A stretch of 64,000 nt of DNA from Glebionis coronaria (Eukaryota; Streptophyta; Magnoliopsida; Asterales; Asteraceae), in the NCBI GenBank assembly GCA_025667525.1, contig CM046878.1, positions 576,890,868-576,954,867 on the forward strand, in the 5' to 3' direction. Under the pieces are notes generated by a model. It saw only the letters and a program-made list of their open reading frames with translations, ran no database searches and was not told where the DNA came from. How positions within the stretch are numbered: position 1 is the stretch's first letter; each line of letters starts with the position of its first letter. Below are positions 25,693-35,308 of this stretch, in pieces. A program made the position numbers and the translations under genes.

Positions 25693-25974
25693 TCATTTTC
25701 TTTCCATTTTGACGGCTTCATCAACCAAAACATCATGTATCGGATAGTCTTTGTCTGATTCCTTTTTCAAAAAATTGATCATCAAATCCCGCCACTCTTT
25801 TGGAATATCAGTGCATTCTTCATATTTCTTCCGCAAATCATCTTTTCCATCATATGCACTTTCAAATTTCTTGGCTAAATTCATAATCGCTTTCTTCCGA
25901 ACGTTGTCTTCTTCAATTAGGTTATAAACCAATGTTTTGATTTGATCAAAAGTGCGTGGAGGTGAACAAGGCAT
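25693..25974 (-). CDS. Small unrecognised protein of element A (93 aa)
   Basis: I do not recognise a named family. The sequence is charged and mostly helical in character: a TFDQIKTLVYNLIEEDNVRKKAI segment (about residues 8-30), then KDDLRKKYEECTDIP (about 44-58) and a Lys/Glu-rich tail. It has no signal peptide or membrane segment. On the minus strand upstream are TATATAAA (about 26042) and two CAACAGCTAT motifs, which look like one-base variants of the AACGG motif in front of its neighbour. It shares element A with the 94-aa gene, reads in the same direction and is about 265 bp upstream of it, with its own promoter. It may be a transposon accessory protein; the function is unknown. Confidence 0.5.
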   Translation of the reverse strand: MPCSPPRTFDQIKTLVYNLIEEDNVRKKAIMNLAKKFESAYDGKDDLRKKYEECTDIPKEWRDLMINFLKKESDKDYPIHDVLVDEAVKMERK

Positions 25975-26459
25975 TCTAGTATTTTTTTGATTTTGGGGAA
26001 TAAATATGATTGTTAAAATTGTTAAATTGGGAGAGTTTATATAAAGATTAAAAATATTTTAAAAAAATAGTCAACAGCTATGTCCAACAGCTATATTTTG
26101 GGATGGGCTCGTCGTTCAGATTTCAGAAATCCGAAATTCACACGGCGAAGAGGGGGGGGGGGAGGGGGGTATGGCGACGGGGCTCGGCGAGCCTCCACGT
26201 GAGATCGAAGAGGGGGTATGCACCATGATACCCTTCTCTCTAACAAAAATACCCCTCACTCACAACACACCAACCCCTATTCACTTTGTCCCCGCCACTA
26301 TATTTTATTTTTCTTTTATTCGTTTTCACACAAATTTAAATTTATTTTATTCAAAATAAAAACTACAAATACGGTAATAAAAATTACAAATACGGAATTT
26401 AAAAATACGATATGAAAAAGAAAGTTACGAAAATTTTAAAACACAACAATTAAAATAAA

Positions 26460-27725
26460 CTACTCATTTTGGGGTTGATTACGCTCCCAAATATGGTCAA
26501 TAAGGCACCTTTGTAACCTTGTATGTGTCGGTTTATCACGAAGTTCTTTTTGTTTTCTCTGATGGATTGCACAATGCTCGACTCATGTCCTTAATATATT
26601 TGGTTGTGGACAAACATACATTTCAGCAGCTTCAGATATCGCATACCCTTGATTTTTCAAAATCATGTTATGCAATATGATGCACGAGTACATGATTCTG
26701 CGTAACTTGTTGACAGTAAATTGGTGCGCCGGTTGAGCAATAATACGCCATCTTTCTTGTAGGACACCAAACGCCATTTCAATATCTTTCCGGGCACCTT
26801 TTTGAGGGCGTTTGAACAGAGCTGTTTTTTCATCCCATGCAATACTGAATGATTTTACAAGTGATGACCATTGTGGGTAAATCCCGTCTGCAAGGTAGTA
26901 CCCTCTATGAAATGTTTGCCCGTTTACAACATAGGGGGCCTCGGGTTTGTTTCCTTCCAAAAGGTCATCAATAAAGGTGAATGGTTGAGAACGGTAATAT
27001 CATTGTTCGCACCTGCAACCTTAAAATGCATGCCAAATTAACAAATCGTATGATGTAGTAGCCTCTAGTATTATGGTTAGGTATTTTTTTATCCCCACTA
27101 CCAAATTGGCCATGCCATCGTCTTGGACAACTAATCCGTTCCCAGTGCATATAATCTATACTACCAAGCATCCGGGGAAACCCATGAATCGTATTATGAG
27201 CGGCATATAGGTTTTGAATGTCAATTGGCGTGGGTTTTCTTAAAAATTCGGGTTGAAACAAATCCATTACGTACATCATAAAATTATCAAGACAATCGCG
27301 CGTGCAATGTGCACCAATTTGTAAGTATTGATCTAACGAATCCGGAAGTGTACCGAATGCCAATTGGCGTATGGCGGATGTGCATTTCATTATTACACTA
27401 AAAATTTTAAACCCGTTACATCAATTCGAATAGTAAAAAAATGAAAGTGTTTGGGTAGAAGATTGTGTGTTTGAATGTAATTTTCAATACCTTGAACTAT
27501 TTTTAAAAATACAGAACGCCGCATATGATATCGCTTCTAGAAATACTCCGCATGATATTTTGGGTACGGACCAAAATAATCTTCGATTAAACGTGCCTCG
27601 GCGACCTCACATTCACGATTAATGTATATGCGCGTTCGTTCAACTTCGGCTTCTTATTCGTTAAGCTGCATTATGTAATCTAAATCGTTCATATCTTTTT
27701 GATCGGACAATTCGTAATAATTCAT
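26460..27725 (-). pseudogene. HARBI1-like PIF/Harbinger transposase, decayed
   Basis: A DDE-type nuclease that would cut and insert the element at TAA sites. The ATG is at 27725-27723 and the apparent natural stop is the TAG at 26462-26460. N-terminal helix-rich region (RIYINRECEVAEARL), the CTSAIRQLA motif (27385) and the nuclease core are all present. Catalytic acids are visible: GSIDYMHW, LADGIYP and KGARKDIEMAFGV. Lesions are: TAA near 27661 and TAG near 27540 in the N-terminal part; frameshift(s) between about 27100 and 26960; and TGA at 26585-26583 before the last roughly 40 codons. The upstream region has TCCAACGGCCATA (27854-27841) and a TATATATA box near 27800. Target selection by the TAA duplication agrees with the family. 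Inactive as it stands. Confidence 0.85.
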
Positions 27726-28197
27726 TTTTTTGATGAGATTTTTGTTGTATGAGGGAGAGATTAAATAGTTGTGTGTGTGTTAAAAATGAGAAAATAAGGA
27801 ATATATATAAAGAATAAAAAGATTTAAAAAAAATTTGAAATATGGCCGTTGGAGTTTGAACGGCTCTTTTTTTTCGTTTTTACGTTCTTCGCCGGTACGC
27901 CAGTTTTGCGAAATGTGAGCGATGAAAGGCGGGGTCGGTGTAGCGGCGAAGGGCAACGAAGCTCGGCAAGGGTGCGACATCGAGTCGTCGTGACACCTTC
28001 CTCTCTAATATGATGTTTTTCGATTTATTATGTGTTTATTCACGAATGAACATTCCCTTCATTTACTAACAAATAAATAAACCAGAAATGATTGAGAGTT
28101 ATGAACTTCTTATTAAACTTTATGATAAATAGATGAAGGAAAAGAAAATTAGCATGTGGCCGAGTGGCATACAGGTAATTGGTGAATGACTTATGTA

Positions 28198-29788
28198 TGT
28201 AGAAACTAGAAGGGGGTTGAATAGTTTCTCTTCGATTGGCAACCAAATTAAAATTACTTTCAATTTGGTTTGTATCAAAACTATCTTTTGCTTGAAGCTA
28301 AGTTGCATAATGATTATGTTCAATTAAAATGAACTAGTAAAGATAATAGGTAAGTGTAATGATAATAAAATAAGTAAAGAGTAAGGAAGGAGACAACCTA
28401 GTGGGAAGACACCAAGATTTATAGTGGTTCGACAACGAGGCTCTATCCTCGTTTCTACTCCACTCCTCGAGTACACCTACTCGAGATTTCCACTATATCC
28501 ACAAGCTCCCTTCTTGGCGGAGAAAACCTTACATCGTCGCTTACAATATTTTCTGACACTAAGCTAAATGTCGAGACCTAATCTTTAGCTAGGACCAATC
28601 TACACAACGTTGCATACTTCACAATTTAACGACACAAGGCTAGATGTCGAGTTCTAATCTCAAGGTAGAACCAATCTTCACGACGTTGCCTACTTCATCA
28701 TTTTACGACACAAGGCTAGATGTCGAGTTCTAATCCAAAGCTAGAACCAATCTTCACGACTCTTCACTTTGAAGCTAAGTGAGAACTCCACACAACACAA
28801 CTACTAATCACTTTCAAGTTTAGTGAGAACTCACAAGACACAACCACATCACTTTATAGTTTAGTGAGAACTACTACACAAATCTATTACAACTCAACTA
28901 GACATATCCAAGTACACACATGTAGCTTGGATCTACACAACACAAATCCAAGCAAACACATATGCAATAGATGTACACAAAAAATCCAAGTATTCACAAA
29001 TAACTTGGATGAACACAACTAGTCCAAGTATTCATAAATACAATGGATTGACATAAAACAAAAAGGGTATCATGATGAATATGACTAGCTCATGCATTCA
29101 TCTTTATCACAACACTAGTGAGTGAGTGATCTTCTCATTGGACAAGGTAAAAGAGGGGATCAAGAGGATAATCATATGTAAACATCCTTAACACTTTAAG
29201 TGATCATTTACTAATGACTATGCTATAGAAAAGAGAAAGGGGGCTGAGAAAAACGTCCAAGAGGCTTTTCGGAAAATGAGATTTGATCCACTATTCAAAG
29301 GAGACAAAGTATAACGGCTATCTAACGGCTATCTGGGCGCGGTACCTTATCTAGCCCGGCGGTTCCTTATCGCTAGGGAACCACCTAGCTACTTAAGGTT
29401 CCGCCCGTAGAGTACGCTCCGTTTTTTGTCTTTTAGTGGGGTAGGAATATCTGAGGTATTTGAAGCTTTCAAAGGATATTCTAATAGCATATGGAATATG
29501 CTATTTTCAAATTTACATTTTTGATTTTAATAAAACATTTTCTAAAGAAGAAAGTTTATTAAAAAGTCTTTTGTCATATTAACAAAAGTGAGTTTTAAAG
29601 ATAATCATTTTGATGATCACTAAGTATGATTAAGAAAGATTAGTGATATGATTATTACCTTGATGATAGTGTTAGTTAAATAATTCGTTTTATGTTTTAC
29701 ACTAAATGTGTTGTATAGTTTATTGTGATCAAAACTAAGAAAGATTAGTTAACACTAATAATGTTTTTAGGCATCACTTGCATTAACA
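28198..29788 (-). mobile_element. Solo LTR of a Copia-type retrotransposon
   Basis: This 1,591-bp sequence begins TGTAGAAACTAGAAGGGGG and ends CTTGCATTAACA. It is flanked by ATGTA on both sides (28193-28197, 29789-29793), a perfect 5-bp target duplication. Related LTRs are at 51826 and 62781; the one at 51826 is attached to Copia gag, which sets family and orientation. No primer site or internal region remains, so the element was probably reduced by LTR-LTR recombination. Inside, a 76-bp unit starting GACAC is repeated three times (28555, 28631, 28707); the other two LTRs have it once. Confidence 0.85.
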
Positions 29789-31350
29789 ATGTATATGGTC
29801 AATATTTCGATTCTCTGTTTCTGCTTCGTTCACTTTTTAGTTAAGTTCTTTTTCTTTTTCATACTTTTCGCAAAACATCATATTAGTTTTTTCTTTAAAG
29901 TGTGAGATTCTTATATCGTGCATTCGCTAAAATTATTTTATATAGTTAATGATCACCGTACAGCTAGGTTGACAGTGGTGCATAATCGACGGATTTTCGG
30001 TATCATGGGACTGGACTGGTATCGAAATAGTCCAAAACTCCGGACCAAAATACTCACCTGTAGTGGTACAGTGCCATGTTTTCAAATACATGATTAATGA
30101 AGTTTATAGATTAATCTTACATCGTCAACTAACTATTCCAAATGCCTTCTTAGCTTTTAATATCCTGTTACCAATGTACTACTCAATCATGCCCAAAGTT
30201 TCATTTGAACTGATCCGAATGTCCAATGCATTCTATGTGATTAAGAAATGAGGCAGTTGTGGTACAACATTGGTGACTCGAGCCTCTCTAGACGATATCC
30301 TACCACATGTATAACTCGTTTTTCATTTGATACATACTAATCAACAAATGTGAATCATTCGATTATCTAGATGGATAGATGCGTCACCCACACAAGTCAA
30401 ACCACAAAAACGAGCAAAACCCATACTCCTAATCAGGTATGCGAGTTGGAAAGTATATTTATAGTATAAAACGCTTAAATTAAACCTAACTACTTGTAAC
30501 GCATTATACTCAATTAACTTCGTAGCATGAAGTTCATGATAAAATTTGTACCGTCTCACTTAACAATTATATACACGATTTATAAAATTTAGTTCATCAT
30601 TATATATCCAAGGCCCCACATCGGTGAAAAGGTGAAATCTTATTTGCTTATAACGTGTTTTCAGTTATATGTAAAATTGGATAGTAGCAATTTAATATAA
30701 AAGTCTGAACTTTTTTCTATATCTATAAACCTCCAAAATACGTAGTAAATTTTCTGTTTATGCAACTAAATTTTCTGTAAGCCTCACATGTGTTTATTTC
30801 GATCTGTGAATGTTTCACCCATCCTTATGAACTTACCAATCCACATTGATTATGGTGTGACATGTTATGAAAATGAGTTAAGGCTTGGCCCTCCATGTAA
30901 CCCTTTGTTGACCACATGTGAGTTTGGTTCCATAAGTTCTTACCATTGCCATTCGTGTTACAGAAGATGTGAGGCAACTATGGTACAACACTGATGATTT
31001 GAGCCCTCTTTTCTCAAGAAAGAAAGTCTCAACTTTGTCCTACTAGTATACATGGCAAAAATTACACGGTACTATGAATGCGAGTCAAATAGAAAGTGGA
31101 TACCTCCTTGGGAAATCTAAAACACAACCACAAACTCCCAGCTATAGTATCCTGTCAGAATGTCACTTGAGGGCTCACATTACACCTGCCACGAGCCTAC
31201 CCTAGGCGCTGCCGCAGCAATTTTTGTTGACTTTATATTTTCATCCTAAACATTTACAGTCGACTATTATGTTAAATATATTCACAGAGATTTATATGCT
31301 CTGAGGCCAGTGGTTCTCCTGGTTAACCAAGAGTTGTTTGTAAGGTTTGA
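29789..31350. repeat. Intergenic with a dispersed repeat, no gene seen
   Basis: Segments ending near 30290 and 31020, and a third at 41860-41920 beyond the Tat element, share a phrase of the type GGCA(A/G)..TGGTACAACA followed by TGATGA..TGAGCC. These are diverged copies of an old dispersed repeat. The open frames here are short and unconvincing. Confidence 0.4.
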
Positions 31351-31925
31351 TGTTGAAACAAAATCCTCCGGCTAGACTGCGGTCAATGATCTTGCCTCGA
31401 CATCATAAAGGTGTGCTCGTCTCTCGTCCTTGAACCTAGGATACACAAGACAACACACGTTAACTCGCCCCAGGTTTGACCCCGAGACCAAGCTCCGGTG
31501 TGAGAATAAGTAACTATCACACACGAATGGTATTTAACAGTAAATACCGGAAGGTAAGAGTATATATTAATGGAAGTATTGAATGTGTGTTGTGTGTTAA
31601 ATGTAAGGGTATTTATACTACCCCAAGGTGTATACCTGCCTGAGTAGTCACATCATAGGCTAGGCCTCGAAACCTGAACTTAGCCAAATCCCCACAATCG
31701 AGGGATTTATTGTCCCAAGGGCGGCGGTGCTTCCTTTTACCCATAGGACGGACGGAAGCTCCCTGGATAATAGAGTGGATGCCTTTTGCTTTCTCCTTGG
31801 GCCTTGCTATGTTCATTAATGCTTCACTGTTCACACAGGCAACCTTATTAAATGCTCGAAGGTTCCGGTCCTGAGGTGGGGAAGCATTCGTCTCCGGGGG
31901 TGTTGACCGGAGGCATACGCGAACA
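31351..31925 (-). repeat. 3' LTR of the Tat-type element
   Basis: 575 bp, partner of 40576-41150. The few differences include A/G changes near 31520, 31548, 31830 and 31888. Confidence 0.93.
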
Positions 31926-31936
31926 AGTCCCCCCCA

Positions 31937-32042
31937 GTATCATAGCGTTAGCCTAAGCTAGCGGTGTGATACTTAAATACGTGTCCTTTAAACAGTAACG
32001 AGTGTAATTAATGCGAGCCGCCTCTCTGGCCTCGCATTAATT
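31937..32042. other. Two stem-loops at the 3' end of the Tat element
   Basis: 31937-31972 can fold as a 16-bp stem, GTATCATAGCGTTAGC against its partner, with 13 Watson-Crick positions and a 4-nt loop. 32006-32042 has perfect 12-bp arms (AATTAATGCGAG) around a 13-nt loop. Both lie between the polypurine tract and the promoter of the antisense gene. Confidence 0.6.
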
Positions 32043-32196
32043 GATTTTGTCTGTTGAGTTCTGGGTTGTCGGCCACTTATGGCATTGATTTTCGCCCTTT
32101 GACTCGCCATCTGCTTCCACGTGGCTTTTTATTTTTCAACGGTGTGGATTTGACTTGGGGATTTGTGCCCGTCCCTTCAGTGCCCCCTTTCCTTGG

Positions 32197-32204
32197 TATA
32201 AATA
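32197..32204 (+). promoter_or_regulatory. TATA box of the antisense gene in the Tat element
   Basis: TATAAATA on the plus strand, 131 bp upstream of the ATG at 32336. A C/T-rich tract follows, as is common near plant start sites. Confidence 0.6.
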
Positions 32205-32335
32205 CCTACCTATTCTTTCATTTTCTTTATGTTCCTTTTCTTTCTTGGTTCTGCCATTGTTATTCTTTCTTGCGGAATTCTCCTTCAGCAGGTGTGCCCT
32301 TCTCCTTATTCCCATTTTTGTTCGTACTTTTTATT

Positions 32336-34686
32336 ATGTCCACAAGTAGTTCCAGTGAGGAGGCTACCTTTCGTGATCCCAAATGTGATATGAACATTAG
32401 GGTTTCGACTTTGACGGAGGATGATCTTAAAAAGATACGCAGGAAGTATCTTATACCAAATGAGCTTCGTCCACGGTTACCGGATCCACTTCTTACCATG
32501 GATAACCTTCCGGATCGGTTTATTGGGATATATGAGGATTATTTAAAACATGGGGTCTTCGGATTCCTTTTTCTACCTTCCTTTTATCTGTGTTGAGATA
32601 TTTTCTTGTGCATATTTCTCAATTGGTTCCCATGAGCGTCAACCGTGTCACTATGTTTGAGATCCGCTGTCGAAGCTTAAACATTCCTTGCTCCGTGACT
32701 TTATTTCGTGTGTTTTATAAGTTGGGTAAACAGGGTCACTGGTTTTCCTTTGAAAGCCGATATCCAGCTCGGTATGGAAAATGTTTGAGAGAGACCACCT
32801 CTAGCTTGAAACTTTGGAAACACAAATGGTTCCTTATAGACCGAAGGGCCATCCCTCATGCCATGCCTTGGAGGGATAGAGACACCGATGTCCATGATGA
32901 TTTTCCCACTAACTTCAACGCCGCTCATGCTAAGATGCTTGCTGATGACCCTATTCCGCTTCGTCCTCCTCACAGACACTTATTATTCTTGTCCGGTCTA
33001 TGGTTTCCTTATGAGAACCCTCCCTTCCGTCGGATCGTTGTTGATCTCGATAAAAAGGGTACTTTGCACATTAAAATTTTCTTTGCTTACCGCGGGCTAT
33101 TGTTGCTCGCTCTAACCATTATCTTTTTTTTATGCAGAGCTCACTATGGATGAATTTATTAAGCTGCCGTCCTTTGATAACGCTAAAGTGGGGAGAGATG
33201 AGAACGTTACTGTGGATAATCCTGTATCCAGGGTTACTCAGCCGCTACCTTTGAAGACTTCTATTCCCAACTTGACTTCTCAACAAGAGGCCGTCACCAA
33301 ACCTGATCCGAAGATCCTTGCAACTCGCCTTCGTCATGAGGGAAAGAATCCTGTGACTACTGCCAAAAAGAGACCTGCGGCTGGTGAAACTTCCACTCGT
33401 CGAAACAAGAAGAAAACCGGTAAGGGACACGTTTTGTCGGGTACTGATGACGACGAGGTTCATTCCAGTCCTCCTCTTAATCATTCTCATCCTTCGGGAT
33501 CCGGAGGAGATCATAGCAAGACCGGTGGAAAGGGACCAATGACTACTCCTCACATCAATCTGAGCGATCACTCATCTCCTTCTCATGACAATACTCATGA
33601 TGATGATGTTTCAGGTATGCTTCGTTTTTTCGTGACTTATTTTGTGATGCGTTTTCCTTCCTCGTTTTGATGCGTTTTCTTTGTTCAGGAGGTATGCAGG
33701 ATCCCCCTCGCCGGTTTGTTCCCCCGTGGCGTCTTGATGAATCTGTGCGTATTGACTCACATTATGCTGCCCGAGAGCTTTTGTTTCATCTGCCGACTCC
33801 TGCGGAACAAGCTACGCTATCTTCTCTTTCTAATTATGACGTTTTGAGCCACGCGTACCAGACTCTTGCCAGGAGTACTCTTACTGTATCCGAATTGATG
33901 AAAAGGTACGAGGCTCTTAGTCGTGATCATTCCCGTTTGACTGCAGCCCAAAAAGAACCTCAGGGACACTTTGCTGCTGGGAAGACTATGCTTGATCAGA
34001 TGGCGCTGGCACACAAGAAGCTTGAAGATAACTATAACAGTTGTCTTTCCCGAGAGCAGGAACATCTGGCGGCTATCGATCGGTTGGAGAAGGAAGTTGA
34101 AGATTCCGGTGCCCTCATTGCTACCAAAGACGAGAAGATAGCTGAGCTGGAACATCTGTCAAGTCTGAGCATCCAGGATCACGTCAGAGATTCTGAGAGG
34201 ATTAAAGAGCTTGAAGCCGGCAACAAACACTTGACCTCTCTGCTCGCTCAAGCCGAAGTGGACAAGAAAGTTTTGGTGAGAGATGGTTTCCCTATCTTGG
34301 TGCGCAAACTTCTTGCTAGTTATGAGTATAGGCGATCTCTCTCCTTGGGCGCTGGTGGTATGTATAACGCAGGGTTTCTGAAGGCCGTTGAATATGGGCG
34401 TACGCCGGAGCAAATTGAGGCTGCTATTGCCGCTGCTGACAATCTTAACATAGAGATGGCTAGAACCTGGAAGGAGGACTTCATTGCTTTATTCTCTGCT
34501 GAGTATCCCTTCGTGGCCAAAGTGTCAGCAGCCAACAAGCTTTCAGTTGTCGACATCATGCAGCTTGCTCCGGCCGAGAAACCCCCCGCCCCTGCAACCG
34601 AGATTGTTGATGCTACTCAACCTCCAGCGAACAACCAAGATGGTGTCGGTTCTCAATCCACAACCCATGGCGGTGAAGCCCCATGA
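32336..34686 (+). CDS. Antisense gene of the Tat element ('putative plant transposon protein' type), three exons, one frameshift
   Basis: This gene runs opposite to gag-pol, between pol and the 3' LTR. I model exons 32336-33058, 33138-33614 and 33689-34686. The introns 33059-33137 and 33615-33688 are GT-AG, and codon phase is kept across both. Exon 1 (MSTSSSSEEATF..) holds the LTEDDLKKIRRKY and WFSFESRYP..LKLWKHKWFLI regions, which resemble the gypsy-associated transposase-like domain found beside Tat elements. Exon 2 is basic and Ser/Thr/His-rich (probably disordered, nuclear-type). Exon 3 has a long coiled coil (about 33930-34290) and an Ala/Pro-rich C-terminus. The frame breaks at a G-run near 32549-32553, so exon 1 is split between two frames; otherwise it reads cleanly. 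Function is unknown. In related elements such as Grande, an antisense gene at this place is known. Confidence 0.75.
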
Positions 34687-34929
34687 TTTGAAGACCCGGG
34701 ATGTCGGGATACCTTGTAATTCGTTACTTTGAAACATTTGTGGTTACTGTAATAATTTTTAATATTTGTGGTTCCGTAAACAAGTTTCACCTATGACATT
34801 TATTTTTTATGCATGGTTATCCAATTTCCTTTGTGTTACATCTTTGTCTGAACCGTTATGACTACCAACTTGTTGCCACAATGTCTCTTATAGACTTGGC
34901 CTTATTTTCTATTACTTACACTTCATATA

Positions 34930-35200
34930 TGTGGAAGACATCGGCACTTGACCGCTTTTACTTTGTCTTCGGATTGCTACTCGAGCGCGTCCGACACTTG
35001 TACGTCTACATTAGTGTATATATGGTTTGGGAGACATCGGTATTGAACCGCTTTTTGTTTGTCTCCGGATTATCCTTTGGACGCATCCCATTTTGTATAA
35101 TAATATTTTCATTAAGTTTATGTGGGAGATATCGGCATCGGGCCGCTTTTTATTTATCTCCGGATTGCCTTTTGGGCGCATCCAGCATTTTAAAGCGTAT
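34930..35200. repeat. Tandem repeats between pol and the antisense gene, ~95-bp period
   Basis: Three imperfect units start near 34930, 35027 and 35121. Each holds a GGGAGA(C/T)ATCGG-like block, a CCGCTTTTT-like block, TCTCCGGATT and GCATCC-like words. They lie in what would be the 3' untranslated part of both gag-pol and the antisense gene. Tandem arrays in this position are known for Tat/Ogre elements. Confidence 0.75.
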
Positions 35201-35308
35201 TCACATACCATACGGTTAGCTAAGCCGAGGTTTATAATTACTGCAATCAAACATGCTTAAAGACTTTCATTCATTAAAAACCATTGGAAACGATACATCT
35301 TGTTCATA

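Larger units (their letters stand above)
24738..26240 (-). mobile_element. Nested PIF/Harbinger relative (element A) with two small genes
   Basis: The left end reads CTGAGAGGGTACCATGAC after TAA (24735-24737). The right end is the complement of GAGAGAAGGGTATCATGG, followed by TAA (26241-26243). The ends resemble those of the host element. The subterminal block AAAAATACCCCTCACTCAC occurs in A at about 24834 and in host B at about 26246, so A and B are related. Element A has no transposase; it holds the two small open frames at 25144-25428 and 25693-25974. Confidence 0.7.
24651..28005 (-). mobile_element. PIF/Harbinger transposon (element B), with a nested relative inside
   Basis: The left end GAGACAAGGGTGTCATGAC and the complement of the right end, GAGAGGAAGGTGTCACGAC, form a 19-bp inverted repeat. 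TAA flanks both sides (24648-24650, 28006-28008). A HARBI1-like transposase pseudogene occupies the right half. A second family member sits at 24738-26240; removing it leaves element B at about 1.85 kb. The 3-bp TAA duplication and HARBI1-type nuclease both place it in the PIF/Harbinger superfamily. Confidence 0.85.

Noticed and set aside
25144..25974. Calling the two small genes the Myb-like ORF1 of Harbinger
   Set aside because: I see no tryptophan-spaced Myb/SANT pattern in either protein.
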